Positions 33,757 to 45,460 of a stretch of DNA of 64,000 nt are shown here, piece after piece. Source of the DNA: Azospirillum rugosum. GTDB lineage: Bacteria; Pseudomonadota; Alphaproteobacteria; Azospirillales; Azospirillaceae. The number at the start of each line of letters is the position of its first letter. Within the stretch, counting starts at the first letter, position 1. The stretch is from the NCBI RefSeq assembly GCF_017876155.1, contig NZ_JAGINP010000013.1, forward strand, positions 62,001 through 126,000, given 5' to 3'. Position numbers and translations under genes: made by a program. The notes beneath the pieces were generated by a model. That model did not search any database. It saw only the letters and a list, made by a program, of their open reading frames with translations, and was not told where the DNA came from.

Positions 33757-34551
33757 CTACACATCCAAATCCACGATCACCGGCACGTGGTCGGACGGTT
33801 TCGGCTCCCAGCCGCGGGCGTCGCGGAGGATTTGGTAGCCCTTCAGGCTGTCCTTCAGCGGCGGCGTCACCCAGACATGGTCCAGCCGCCGGCCGCGGTC
33901 CGACGCCGCCCAGTCCTTCGCGCGGTAGCTCCACCAGGTGTAGAGCTTCTGATCGGGCGGAACGAAGTGGCGCACCGCGTCCACCCAGCCGATGGAGGAC
34001 TGCATCGCCGTCAGCTTCTCCACCTCGATGGGCGTGTGGGAGACGATCTTCAGCAGCTCCTTGTGGCTCCAGACGTCGTGCTCCAGCGGCGCGATGTTCA
34101 GGTCGCCGACCATCACCATCCGCCGTTCGGGGCTGCGCTTCGTGGCCCACCACTCGGTCATTTCGTCCACGAACTGAAGCTTGTGGGCGAACTTGTCGTT
34201 CTGTTCCGGGTCCGGAATGTCTCCGCCCGCCGGGATGTAGACGCTGTGCAGCTCGATGCCGCCCGGCAGCTCGGCGATGGCGTGGCGGCAGTCCTGCTTG
34301 TTGCACCAGTGCTGCACGTCGCGGGAGACGAAGGGCTGCTTCGCCAGGATGGCGACGCCGTTGTAGCTCTTCATCCCGTGCACGTGGGCGTGGGTGAAGC
34401 CCTTCTCGGCCAAGGGTGCGAACGGGAAGTCCGCGTCCACGACCTTGGTTTCCTGCAGGCAGATCACGTCGGGCTGCGCCTCGTCGATCAGGCGCAGCAG
34501 CAACTCCATCCGCATGCGGACGGAGTTGATGTTCCAGGTGGCGATGCGCAT
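33757..34551 (-). CDS. xth: Exodeoxyribonuclease III
   Basis: A 264-residue AP endonuclease/3'-5' exonuclease of base-excision repair. All family blocks are present: MRIATWNINSVRMR, LQETKV with the metal Glu, SYNGVAILA, VGDLNIAP, and RLDHVWVTP with the final SDHVPVIVDL catalytic Asp-His. The start at 34551 gives the standard N-terminus. It begins 10 bp after the stop of the FAH-family gene on the same strand, so the two may be co-transcribed. Confidence 0.95.
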   Translation of the reverse strand: MRIATWNINSVRMRMELLLRLIDEAQPDVICLQETKVVDADFPFAPLAEKGFTHAHVHGMKSYNGVAILAKQPFVSRDVQHWCNKQDCRHAIAELPGGIELHSVYIPAGGDIPDPEQNDKFAHKLQFVDEMTEWWATKRSPERRMVMVGDLNIAPLEHDVWSHKELLKIVSHTPIEVEKLTAMQSSIGWVDAVRHFVPPDQKLYTWWSYRAKDWAASDRGRRLDHVWVTPPLKDSLKGYQILRDARGWEPKPSDHVPVIVDLDV

Positions 34552-34561
34552 CCGCCCCGCC

Positions 34562-35245
34562 TCAGCCGATCGTGATGGTGATGGTGCCGACGCCCTCAAC
34601 GGCGCCCTCCAGCGTGTCGCCGGACACCACGGCGCCGACGCCCTCCGGCGTGCCGGTGTAGATCAGGTCACCGGGCTGAAGCTCGACCAGGCCAGACAGA
34701 TAGCTGATCGTTTCGGAAACGGACCAGATCAGGTCGGACAGGTCGCCCCGCTGGCGCTCGGCGCCGTTCACGGACAGCGTCACCGCACCTTTGTCCGGAT
34801 GGCCGATGTCGGCGGCGCGGCGGATCGGGCCGCAGGGGGCGGACTGGTCGAAGCCCTTGCCCATGTCCCAGGGCTTGCCCTCCTTCTTGGCCGCGTTCTG
34901 CAGGTCGCGGCGCGTCATGTCCAGCCCGACGGCGTAGCCGTAGACGTGGTCCAGCGCGCTCTCCACCGGGATGTCGCGGCCGCCTTTGCCGATGGCGGCG
35001 ACCAGCTCGATCTCGTGGTGCAGGTTGGCGGTCTTGGGCGGGTAGGGGATGGTGCTGCCCTCGGGGACGATGGCGTCGGCCGGCTTCATGAAGAAGAAGG
35101 GCGGCTCGCGGTCCGGGTCGGCGCCCATCTCGCGCGCGTGGGCGGCGTAGTTGCGGCCGACGCAGTAGATGCGGCGGACCGGGAAGGGATCGCCGCCGAC
35201 GACCGGGACGGTGGGCTGGGTCCACAGGGGAATGGCGTAGGCCAT
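34562..35245 (-). CDS. Fumarylacetoacetate hydrolase family protein
   Basis: A 227-residue FAH-domain enzyme (COG0179 type, usual length about 220-230): IYCVGRNYAAHAREMG, FFMKPADAI, LHHEIELVAAIGKGGRDIP with the metal Glu pair, then DLIYTGTPEGVGAV. Such enzymes hydrolyse acylpyruvates such as fumarylpyruvate or decarboxylate oxaloacetate. The substrate cannot be fixed from sequence. AAGAGG eight bases before the ATG at 35245 supports the start; the upstream frame is not coding. Confidence 0.9.
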   Translation of the reverse strand: MAYAIPLWTQPTVPVVGGDPFPVRRIYCVGRNYAAHAREMGADPDREPPFFFMKPADAIVPEGSTIPYPPKTANLHHEIELVAAIGKGGRDIPVESALDHVYGYAVGLDMTRRDLQNAAKKEGKPWDMGKGFDQSAPCGPIRRAADIGHPDKGAVTLSVNGAERQRGDLSDLIWSVSETISYLSGLVELQPGDLIYTGTPEGVGAVVSGDTLEGAVEGVGTITITIG

Positions 35246-35694
35246 GGCGCGCCTCTTGTCAGGGTTGGGGCTTAACGGATTCAGGGCTTGGGCATTCCAG
35301 AAACTCAGGGCCAAACACCTATAGGAAAGCGGGCCGGCCACCAAGCCTCGCCACAAAGCTTGGTCGACCCCGCGGACGATTCGCGCACGAGCGGGCCTGA
35401 TTTGAGTGGAGCGCAGACGCGAAGACGCCCGGTCTGGGGGGGACCGGGCGTCGGAAGCTCCTGTTCGGATCCCGTCGATGGCAGGGGAAGACCACGGGCG
35501 GGCAACCACGTCAGGCATAGCCCTGCGGGAGGGGGACGCGGTCACTTCTTGGAGGTAGAGGTGGCCCCGGTTTCGTACACAACCAATGCGTAGAGCGAAT
35601 ACGTGCTATGCAAATGAGGCGGATTGAGTTGTTCTTGCTGACAAAAGTAGCACCTGCCTTCATTTTATCCGACCAATAGACAAGTCAATAAAGC
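35246..35694. other. Spacer between FAH-family gene and marR
   Basis: A 449-bp divergent region. It holds a perfect 11-bp hairpin at 35424-35452, then an AT-richer stretch at 35590-35694 that should be the marR promoter and a likely site for its own repressor. No conserved ORF or RNA gene is recognised. Confidence 0.5.
35424..35452. other. Stable hairpin of unknown role
   Basis: GACGCCCGGTC (35424-35434), a 7-nt TGGGGGG loop, and the exact complement GACCGGGCGTC (35442-35452). There is no T-run on either side, so it is not a typical rho-independent terminator. Confidence 0.7.
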
Positions 35695-36201
35695 ATGGCC
35701 CTCCCGTTGACAGACATCGACCGCTCCACCCCCGGGGACCGGCGCAGCCGCCAGCGCCCCGGCAAGTCCGGAAGGATGGCTCTCGGCCCGCTGCCGGAGC
35801 TGGTCGGCTACAACCTGCGCAAGGCGCAGGTGGCCGTCTTCCAAAGCTTCCAGAACGCCGTTGCGCCGCACGACATCACGCCGGGCCAGTTCGGCGTGCT
35901 GATCATGATCAAGGAGAACGAGGGTCTGTCGCAGTCCGACCTCGGCGCTGCGGTGGGCATCGACCGTTCCACCATGGTCGCGGTGATCGACCGGCTCGAG
36001 TCGCGCGGCCTCGTGATCCGCGCGCCGTCGCCGAACGACCGCCGGTCCTACGCCCTGCGCCTGTCGCCGGAAGGCGAGAAGCTGCTGGACGAGCTGATCC
36101 CGCGCATCGAGGCCCACGACAAGGCGATGGTGAAGGACCTCTCCGAGGAGGAGCAGGGCCAGCTCATCGATTTCCTGCGCCGCATCTCGCGCGCCGGCTG
36201 A
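35695..36201 (+). CDS. MarR-family transcriptional regulator
   Basis: A 168-residue winged-helix regulator. The DNA-binding core is QFGVLIMIKENEGLSQSDLG, VGIDRSTMVAVIDRLESRGL, then the wing RAPSPNDRRSYALRLSPEGE. Flanking helices give the MarR dimer. The first 27 residues are basic and poorly conserved in look, so the real start could be the ATG at 35776 (MALGPLPELVGYN). The ligand and regulon are unknown; the divergent FAH-family gene is a plausible target. Confidence 0.9.
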   Translation: MALPLTDIDRSTPGDRRSRQRPGKSGRMALGPLPELVGYNLRKAQVAVFQSFQNAVAPHDITPGQFGVLIMIKENEGLSQSDLGAAVGIDRSTMVAVIDRLESRGLVIRAPSPNDRRSYALRLSPEGEKLLDELIPRIEAHDKAMVKDLSEEEQGQLIDFLRRISRAG

Positions 36202-36283
36202 CCCTTCCGCCGCCCCCGTCTCACGCCGGTGTGCCCGTCCGTTGCGGGCACGCCGGCCTTGCGGATCTTCCCCCGCCGGTCGC

Positions 36284-37045
36284 TCAGGCGATGCGGCGGT
36301 GCGCCCGTTCGACCGCGGCCGCGCCGAAGGCGCGCAGCAGCGCCGCCGACAGCGGGTTCTCCCAGAAGCGCCATTCCGGGTGCCACTGCACCGCCAGCGC
36401 GAAGGCCGGCGCGCCGGCCACCCGCACGGCTTCGACCAACCCGTCCTGTGCGGTCGCCTCCACCACCAGCCCATTCGCCAGCCGGTCGATGCCCTGCCCG
36501 TGCAGGGAGTTGACCCGCACCTCCGCCGCTCCGCCCGCCAACCCCGCAAGCACGCCGCCGGGCGTCAGCCGCACGGTGTGCGCCGGCCCGTACTGGACAG
36601 CCAGCGGCGTCCGCTCGTCCTCGCGGTGGTCGTCGTAGCCGGGGATGCTGTGCACGGACTGGTGCAGCGTGCCGCCCAGCGCGACGTTCAGCTCCTGGAA
36701 ACCGCGGCAGATGCCGAGCAGCGGCACCCCCATCTCCAGCGCCGCGCGGATCAGCGGCAGGGTGGTGTCGTCGCGCTGCGGGTCGTGCAGCGTGCCGGGC
36801 TCGCTCGGCGCGCCGCCGTAGCGGTGCGGCTCCAGGTTGGACTTGCTGCCGGTCACCAGCAGGCCGTCCAGACGTCCCGCCACCTCCTCCATGTCGAGCG
36901 CGGTGCCCAGCGCCGGGATCAGCAGCGGCATGCCGCCGGCCCCGTCGGACACGGCCCGCACATACTTGTCGCCGACGACGTGGAAGGGGTGCTCGCCCAT
37001 CATGCGGGCGCAGGCGGGAACGCCGATCAGGGGTTTGCGGTTCAT
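36284..37045 (-). CDS. Gamma-glutamyl-GABA hydrolase-like class I amidotransferase (PuuD-like)
   Basis: A 253-residue peptidase C26 family protein with nucleophile Cys113 in LLGICRGFQELN and the His222/Glu224 pair in VQWHPEWRFW. In enteric bacteria PuuD frees GABA from gamma-glutamyl-GABA in putrescine breakdown. Here it lies directly upstream of, and divergent from, speD-speE, so a polyamine role fits, although other puu genes are absent. Start ATG at 37045 (MNRKPLIGVPACARMM). Confidence 0.87.
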   Translation of the reverse strand: MNRKPLIGVPACARMMGEHPFHVVGDKYVRAVSDGAGGMPLLIPALGTALDMEEVAGRLDGLLVTGSKSNLEPHRYGGAPSEPGTLHDPQRDDTTLPLIRAALEMGVPLLGICRGFQELNVALGGTLHQSVHSIPGYDDHREDERTPLAVQYGPAHTVRLTPGGVLAGLAGGAAEVRVNSLHGQGIDRLANGLVVEATAQDGLVEAVRVAGAPAFALAVQWHPEWRFWENPLSAALLRAFGAAAVERAHRRIA

Positions 37046-37258
37046 GTGCGGTCTGGCTCCGGCGCGGGAACGGGACGGTTCGCCGAAAGATTATGCGCGG
37101 GAGGAGGGCGTTTCGCCAGAGGTCGCGCCCGCGTCAAAAAGCATGGGCGGCAAAAACAGAAGCTGGGGGGAAGTTTTGTGTTGAATCGGGGGGCGATTTG
37201 CCTCATATGCCGCCCCTCTCCGCGGACCCCGCGGAACATCTGCTGATGGGGGAGAACG

Positions 37259-37798
37259 ATGGCGAAGACCGCTTCTCTCTTCCAATTGGGGATGGACTTG
37301 GGAAACGCTCCAAGGAAAGCCCAAGCGGAAGGCCAAACCGCCCAACGTGACATGGCCGAACGGCAACTGCCCGAACGGGCCAACGTCACGACGGGGCCTT
37401 GGAAGGACTCCCAGGATGACCGCAAGGACCATTTCATCGCGCGCGATGGGAAGGTCTATGCCGGCACGCACCTGATCGTCGATCTCTGGGGTGCGGAGCG
37501 GCTGGACGAGTTGGACCATGTCCGCGCCGCGCTGGTCGAGTCGGTGGAGGTCGCCGGGGCGACGCTCCTGCACATCCACCTGCACCACTTCACGCCGAAC
37601 GGCGGCATCTCCGGCGTGGCGGTGCTGGCCGAGTCGCACATCAGCATCCACACCTGGCCGGAGCGCGGCTACGCGGCGCTCGACATCTTCATGTGCGGCG
37701 ACGCCCAGCCCATGAAGGCCATCCCGGTGCTGGAGCGCGCCTTCCGCCCGGCGACGGTGAAGTGCGACGAACTGCTGCGCGGCGAAACCGGGTCATGA
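37259..37798 (+). CDS. speD: S-adenosylmethionine decarboxylase proenzyme with N-terminal extension
   Basis: Makes decarboxylated SAM for spermidine synthesis. The 179-residue proenzyme is expected to self-cleave between Glu125 and Ser126 in LAESHISIHTWPE, leaving a pyruvoyl group; His131 and Cys146 (IFMCGD) complete the site. The core (65-179) is the short SpeH-type enzyme, usually about 120 residues, so the first 60 residues are extra and mostly polar. GGGGGAG before the ATG at 37259 supports this long form. It overlaps speE by 4 bp. Confidence 0.93.
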   Translation: MAKTASLFQLGMDLGNAPRKAQAEGQTAQRDMAERQLPERANVTTGPWKDSQDDRKDHFIARDGKVYAGTHLIVDLWGAERLDELDHVRAALVESVEVAGATLLHIHLHHFTPNGGISGVAVLAESHISIHTWPERGYAALDIFMCGDAQPMKAIPVLERAFRPATVKCDELLRGETGS

Positions 37799-38646
37799 CG
37801 GACCCGTGGTTCAACGAGACGCTCTACCCGGATGTGGCCCAGCGGTTGCGCATGGGCCGCGTCCTCTTCCGCGACAAGACCGACCTCCAGGACCTGGTGA
37901 TCTTCGAAAACCCGGTCCTGGGCCGCGTCATGGCGCTGGACGGGGTCGTCCAGACCACGGAGGGGGACGAGTTCGTCTACCACGAGATGCTGACCCATGT
38001 GCCGATCCTGGCGCATGGGCGCGTCCGCCGCGTGCTGATCGTCGGCGGCGGCGACGGCGGCATGCTCCGCCGCTGCCTGGAGCACCGGGACGTCGAGCGC
38101 GTCACCATGGTGGAGATCGACCGCAGCGTGGTCGACCTGTCCATCCAGTATCTGCCGTCGATCAGCGCCGGGGCGTTCGATGACCCGCGCGCCGAACTGG
38201 TGATCGCCGACGGCTGCGCCTTCGTGAAGGACACCGACCAGCGCTTCGACGTCGTCATCGTCGATTCGACCGACCCGCATGGCCCTGGGGCGGTGCTGTT
38301 CACCGAGTCGTTCTACGCCGACTGCAAGGCGCGCCTGACGCCCGGCGGCGTGCTGGTCACGCAGAACGGCGTGCCCTTCCTCCAGCCCGGCGAGCTGAAG
38401 GACAGCCACCGGCGGCTGGGCCGGCTGTTCGCCGACGCCGGCTTCTTCGTGGCGCCGGTGCCCAGCTACTACGGCGGCTTCATGGCCTTCGGCTGGGCGA
38501 CCGACGATCCGGCGCTGCGCCGCCAGACGGCCGACGCCATCCGGCCGCGCTTCGCCGCGGCGGGGCTGAAGACCCGCTACTACACCCCCGACATCCACGC
38601 CGCCAGCTTCGCCCTGCCGGCCTTCATGCAGGACGCGCTGCGCTGA
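37795..38646 (+). CDS. speE: Spermidine synthase
   Basis: A 283-residue aminopropyltransferase: TTEGDEFVYHEMLTHVPIL, the glycine-rich VLIVGGGDGGMLRR, VEIDRSVVDLS and VIVDSTDPHGPG with the catalytic Asp region, then FTESFYADCKARL. It transfers the aminopropyl group from decarboxylated SAM to putrescine. The start ATG at 37795 overlaps the speD stop (ATGA), so the two enzymes are translationally coupled. Confidence 0.96.
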   Translation: MTDPWFNETLYPDVAQRLRMGRVLFRDKTDLQDLVIFENPVLGRVMALDGVVQTTEGDEFVYHEMLTHVPILAHGRVRRVLIVGGGDGGMLRRCLEHRDVERVTMVEIDRSVVDLSIQYLPSISAGAFDDPRAELVIADGCAFVKDTDQRFDVVIVDSTDPHGPGAVLFTESFYADCKARLTPGGVLVTQNGVPFLQPGELKDSHRRLGRLFADAGFFVAPVPSYYGGFMAFGWATDDPALRRQTADAIRPRFAAAGLKTRYYTPDIHAASFALPAFMQDALR

Positions 38647-38669
38647 CCCGGTGATGTGACCCGTAGACC

Positions 38670-38756
38670 CGTAGGTTGGGTGGAGCGCCAGCGCAACCCA
38701 ACACAGGTGCCGTTGCGACGATGTTGGGTTGCGCCTTCGGCTCCACCCAACCTACG
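38670..38756. repeat. TAGGTTGGG palindromic element, copy 2
   Basis: An 87-bp element with the same arms as the other three copies (CGTAGGTTGGGTGGAGCG to CTCCACCCAACCTACG). It fills the convergent gap between speE and hdeD. Confidence 0.95.
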
Positions 38757-38768
38757 CGGTCTACGCCG

Positions 38769-39389
38769 TCATTCCGCCGGGACGGCGGTGCCGTGGTCGC
38801 CGTGGTGCATGTGGTCCTGGTGGCAGCGGCGCAGCCGGAAGGCGGTGACCAGCGCCAGCACGCCGAAGGCGATCATGTAGCCCGCCACGCTCCAGGCGAT
38901 GGCCAGCAGGCCGAAGGCCGGCATCACCCACATGCCCAGCCCGAACAGCACGGACAGGGCGCCGGCGATGCCCCAGGCCCATTTGCCATGGCTGCGGTGC
39001 ATGCGCCAGGCGCTCATGATCTCGGCGAAGCCGGTGACGACGGACCAGGCGGCGACCAGCCAGACCAGGGCGAACAGGCTCGCCGCCGGCCATGCCACGG
39101 CGATCACGCCGGCGATCAGGCTGACCACGCCCTCCAGGATGAAGGGCAGCCAGCGCTCGCTCGCGCGGGCGGCGCGGATGCCGCCGACGATGGCGAAGAC
39201 GCCGTCCACCAGCAGGTAGGCGGCCAGCAGGATCGCCAGGGTCGCCACGGTCACCCCCGGCATCAGGAAGCCGAGCAGCCCCAGCAGGACCGCGACGACC
39301 CCGCGCAGGGCCAGCGCCCACCAGTTGCTCGCCAGCCGATCGTTCATGCCCTGGATCCGCTGGGCGTCATAGACCCGTGCTTCGGCCAT
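38769..39389 (-). CDS. HdeD-family membrane protein
   Basis: A 206-residue inner-membrane protein with six predicted TM helices (for example WWALALRGVVAVLLGLLGFL and WAWGIAGALSVLFGLGMWVM) and the HdeD repeat layout of three helix pairs. HdeD is linked to acid resistance in enterics; in alphaproteobacteria the role is open. The C-terminus is His-rich (CHQDHMHHGDH), which may bind metal. GGGAGG before the ATG at 39389 sets the start. Confidence 0.85.
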   Translation of the reverse strand: MAEARVYDAQRIQGMNDRLASNWWALALRGVVAVLLGLLGFLMPGVTVATLAILLAAYLLVDGVFAIVGGIRAARASERWLPFILEGVVSLIAGVIAVAWPAASLFALVWLVAAWSVVTGFAEIMSAWRMHRSHGKWAWGIAGALSVLFGLGMWVMPAFGLLAIAWSVAGYMIAFGVLALVTAFRLRRCHQDHMHHGDHGTAVPAE

Positions 39390-39534
39390 GGCCTGCCTCC
39401 CTCCGCCTGTTCCGGTGCGACTCGCACTCAGGGATTCTGGTGCAGCGCACCCAAGCGGCAACGGGGCCGGACGGTCCGGGCCGTGGGAAGAAGGGGGAGG
39501 ACGCCCCCGGATGATCCGGGCCGGTGGCGAAATT

Positions 39535-39579
39535 GGACTCCGGGATCAGGGACTCCGGGATCAGGGATTGCGGGATCAG
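39535..39579. repeat. Three tandem 15-bp units at the end of lolA
   Basis: GGACTCCGGGATCAG twice, then GGATTGCGGGATCAG. The lolA stop codon (39576-39578) lies in the third copy, so the repeat forms the start of the 3' flank. Confidence 0.9.
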
Positions 39580-40253
39580 TTCCCGCGCCCGTACTCCGAC
39601 CCCTTCTTCGGCTCGACGAAGTAGAACAGGTTGCGGTCGAACTGGACGTCGTTGCGGGGGTTGAGCAAGGCCACCTCCGTCGTCAGCCCCTGGGCGTCCA
39701 GGACCCGCCACTTGCGCAGCTGGAAGGGCCGGTCCTCGAAGACCAGCGTCAGGGTGCCCTTTCCGGGGTCCTTGCTCTCGGTCAGGCTGACCTCCACCAC
39801 GCCCGGCGCCTGGTAAACGCCGGTCACCATGACGTCGCCGCTGAGATGGATGTCCTTGCGCAGGATGAAGTCGGCGAGCGTCGAGCCGATGGGCGCGCTC
39901 GACTGCTGCCGCATCTCCCCGTCCCAGTAGAAGATGAAGCTGCCGTCGGCGACGACGAAGTCCTTCACCGGCGGGTCGTACTCCAGCCGCATGCGGCCCG
40001 GCCGCGACAGGTAGAAGGTGCCGGTCGTCTGCTGGCCGTTGGGGCTGATCTGCACGAACTTGGACTGCAGCGCGCGGACGCCGTTCAGGTACTCCTCGAC
40101 GCGCGCGACGATGGACTGCTCCTGCGGGGACAGGGCGGCGGCGCGGGGTGCTGCGGCCTGCGCCGGGGCGGCCGTGACGCCTGCGGCGAGGGCGATGGAC
40201 AGGACGGAAGCGGCGAGGATGCGGCGAAGAAAGGTGCGGCGAAGGGTCTTCAT
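39576..40253 (-). CDS. lolA: Outer-membrane lipoprotein carrier protein LolA family
   Basis: A 225-residue periplasmic chaperone that ferries lipoproteins to the outer membrane. It has a signal peptide (Arg-rich start, ILAASVLSIALAAGV, cleavage near Ala-Gln-Ala) and LolA blocks: YLNGVRALQSKFVQISPNG, TGTFYLSRPGRMRLEYDPP, VADGSFIFYWD and GTLTLVFEDRPFQLRKW. It ends RGN within a tandem repeat, so the extreme C-terminus may be variable between strains. It lies downstream of ftsK on the same strand, a conserved pairing. Confidence 0.92.
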   Translation of the reverse strand: MKTLRRTFLRRILAASVLSIALAAGVTAAPAQAAAPRAAALSPQEQSIVARVEEYLNGVRALQSKFVQISPNGQQTTGTFYLSRPGRMRLEYDPPVKDFVVADGSFIFYWDGEMRQQSSAPIGSTLADFILRKDIHLSGDVMVTGVYQAPGVVEVSLTESKDPGKGTLTLVFEDRPFQLRKWRVLDAQGLTTEVALLNPRNDVQFDRNLFYFVEPKKGSEYGRGN

Positions 40254-40357
40254 GGTCCCAGCTTCTACGGAACGTTCCGGGCGGAAATAGGGCGTGCGAG
40301 GAGCGGATCCAAGGCGGTTAACTCTCCCTCTCCCGGCCTGTTGGCGCCCAGGATATC

Positions 40358-40440
40358 CGTCATCCCCGCGAAGGCGGGGATCCAGGGCAAGGCGGCAACG
40401 TCTCGGGATGCCCTGGATTCCCGCCTTCGCGGGAATGACG
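40358..40440. repeat. CGTCATCCCCGCG-type palindromic repeat
   Basis: Left arm CGTCATCCCCGCGAAGGCGG and right arm CCGCCTTCGCGGGAATGACG, with GATCCAGGGC and GCCCTGGATT inside. This repeat sequence is common in many proteobacterial genomes. It is located between ftsK and lolA. Confidence 0.92.
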
Positions 40441-40481
40441 GTTGCTGTTGGCCCAACTGGGGGCGGGAGAGGGGAGACGTG

Positions 40482-43043
<2,562 letters not shown>

Positions 43044-43079
43044 GGGCGGGGGGTCCTGATGTGCTGGTACCGAGACTCC

Positions 43080-43218
43080 TTCTCCCCTCCGGGGAGAAGG
43101 TTGGGATGAGGGGGCGGCCGCAGGCCGGAAACGCACTGCAAGGAGCCTGCGTTTTCCGCCCTTCGGGGGCCCCCTCACCCTAACCCTCTCCTACCCTTTT
43201 TCAGGGCGGGGAGAGGGG
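43080..43218. repeat. Inverted palindromic pair upstream of ftsK
   Basis: TTCTCCCCTCCGGGGAGAAG on the left and a less perfect CCCTCTCCTACCC...GGCGGGGAGAGGGG on the right, with GGGATGAGGGGGCGG and GGCCCCCTCACCC tails and a GCACTGCAAGGAGCCTGCG core. It lies between the aminotransferase and ftsK genes. Confidence 0.85.
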
Positions 43219-43231
43219 ACAAGTGGGGTCC

Positions 43232-44464
43232 TTACCCCAGAATCCGCGCGATGGCGGCGCAGGCGTTGGCGACGGTTTCGGTGTCGTTCACCAGCGCCAC
43301 GCGGATGAAGCGGTCGCCGGGGTTCGGCTCGCCCGGGTTGCTGCGCGACAGGTAGGCGCCGGGCAGCACGCGGATGGCGCCCTCCGCCCACAGGCGGCGC
43401 GTCGCCTCCTCGCCGTCGCCGACGTCCAGCCACAGGAAGAACCCGCCGGCCGGCCGGTAATAGCCGAAGCGTCCCTTCAGCGCGGCCTCCGCCGCGTCGA
43501 ACTTGGCGCGGTAGAGCGCGCGGTTCTCCTCCACATGCGCCTCGTCCCGCCACAGGGCGGCGCTGGCCGCCAGCACCGGCAGCGGCATGCCGGCGTTGGA
43601 GTAGCTGCGCACACGGGAAAAGCGCGACACCAGCTCCGGGTCGCCGGCCACGAAGCCGGAGCGCAGGCCGGCGGCGCTCGACCGCTTGGACAGGGAATGG
43701 AAGACCAGCAGGTTCGCCCACGGCTTCCCGCCATGGTCGAGGCCGGACGCGACCTGGAGCGCGCCGACCGGCGGCCTGTCCAGGTAGATCTCGGCGTAGC
43801 ACTCGTCGACCGCCAGGATGAAGCCGTACTCCCGCGCCAAGCCGATGGCCTTCTTCAGGTAGGCGGCGTCGGCGGCGGCCCCCTGCGGGTTGGCCGGGGT
43901 GCACAGGTAGAACAGCGCCGTCCGCTCCAGCAGCTCCGGCGTCAGCGCGTCGAGGTCGGGGAGGAAGCCGCTCTCCCGCGTCGCCGACAGGAACACCGGC
44001 TCTGCCCCGGCCAGCAGGGCGGCCCCCTCGTAGGGGGCGTAGAAGGGGTTGGGCATCAGCACGGCCGGCTGCTTACCGGCCTTGGACGTCGGCACGGCCA
44101 GCAGGGCCAGCAGGAACAGAGCCTCCCGCGTGCCGGAGACGGGCAGGACGGACTTGTCGGCGTCGAACAGCCCGGCGGGCAGGGCGTAGCGGCGCGTCAG
44201 CCAGTCGCCGACCGCGGCGCGGAACTCCGGCGTGCCGCCGACCGGCGGGTACTTGCCCCAGAGGTGGGCGTTGGCGCGCAGCGTTTCGTCGATGATGGCC
44301 GGCGGCTGGTGCTGCGGCTCGCCCACCGACATCAGGATCGGCTCGACGTTGGCGCGCGGCGTCACGCCGGACAGCAGGGTCGCCAGCCGGGTGAAGGGAT
44401 AGTCGGACAGCCGGTCGAGCCGGTCGTTGACGAGTGCGAAGGTGCCGAGGTCCGGAATGGACAT
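43232..44464 (-). CDS. Class I/II aminotransferase, DapC-like
   Basis: A 410-residue fold-type I PLP enzyme with YLCTPANPQGAAAD, AVDECYAEIYLD and the PLP lysine in VFHSLSKRSSAAGLRSGFVA. This pattern (SLSKRSSAAGLRSG) is shared with N-succinyldiaminopimelate aminotransferases (DapC) of the lysine and peptidoglycan pathway. Start ATG at 44464 (MSIPDLGTFALVNDRLDRLS). From memory, an aminotransferase gene also adjoins glnZ in A. brasilense, which fits the neighbour here. Confidence 0.87.
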   Translation of the reverse strand: MSIPDLGTFALVNDRLDRLSDYPFTRLATLLSGVTPRANVEPILMSVGEPQHQPPAIIDETLRANAHLWGKYPPVGGTPEFRAAVGDWLTRRYALPAGLFDADKSVLPVSGTREALFLLALLAVPTSKAGKQPAVLMPNPFYAPYEGAALLAGAEPVFLSATRESGFLPDLDALTPELLERTALFYLCTPANPQGAAADAAYLKKAIGLAREYGFILAVDECYAEIYLDRPPVGALQVASGLDHGGKPWANLLVFHSLSKRSSAAGLRSGFVAGDPELVSRFSRVRSYSNAGMPLPVLAASAALWRDEAHVEENRALYRAKFDAAEAALKGRFGYYRPAGGFFLWLDVGDGEEATRRLWAEGAIRVLPGAYLSRSNPGEPNPGDRFIRVALVNDTETVANACAAIARILG

Positions 44465-44808
44465 GCCGCCGAGAATCCTTCCCATCAGTTTGGCCCAAAT
44501 TGCGGGCATCATGCCCGGCCGAACGGGCAGCTGCGCCCATACGGCGTGACCCGTACGAATCGGAAACATCCTACCGGCGGTGGAGTCCCCGCACAAGGGA
44601 ACAAAACCGGACAATGAGAAGCAATGGGAAAAGCAAAGGCCGCGCAAACCGGCGGGTTCGCGGCGGCTGGTGAAGGATTGACGGTACCGAAACGAAGTCG
44701 CCGTCCGGCGTTCCCAAGAAGAAGTGACGGCCCCTTCGCCCCCCGCGGGCATGGCCGCGCGTTCAGGGTCCGCCGGACGGACGGACCCGGAACGAAGGGC
44801 GATGCTCC
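44465..44808. other. Spacer between aminotransferase and glnZ
   Basis: A 344-bp region. A 7-bp GGGTCCG/CGGACCC hairpin at 44766-44788, 20 bp after the glnZ stop, may end glnZ transcription, though no T-run follows. The rest should hold the aminotransferase promoter. No RNA or ORF is accepted. Confidence 0.45.

Positions 44809-45460
<652 letters not shown>

Noticed and set aside
34371..34400. Further CACGTG words (for example near 8352, 8597, 33785 and 34380) as extra parS sites
   Set aside because: They share only the central six bases; the flanking GTT and AAC parts are missing.
43044..43178. FtsK start upstream of 43043
   Set aside because: The extra codons are translated palindromic repeat; the TM-containing FtsK N-terminus starts at MARPASPRSG.
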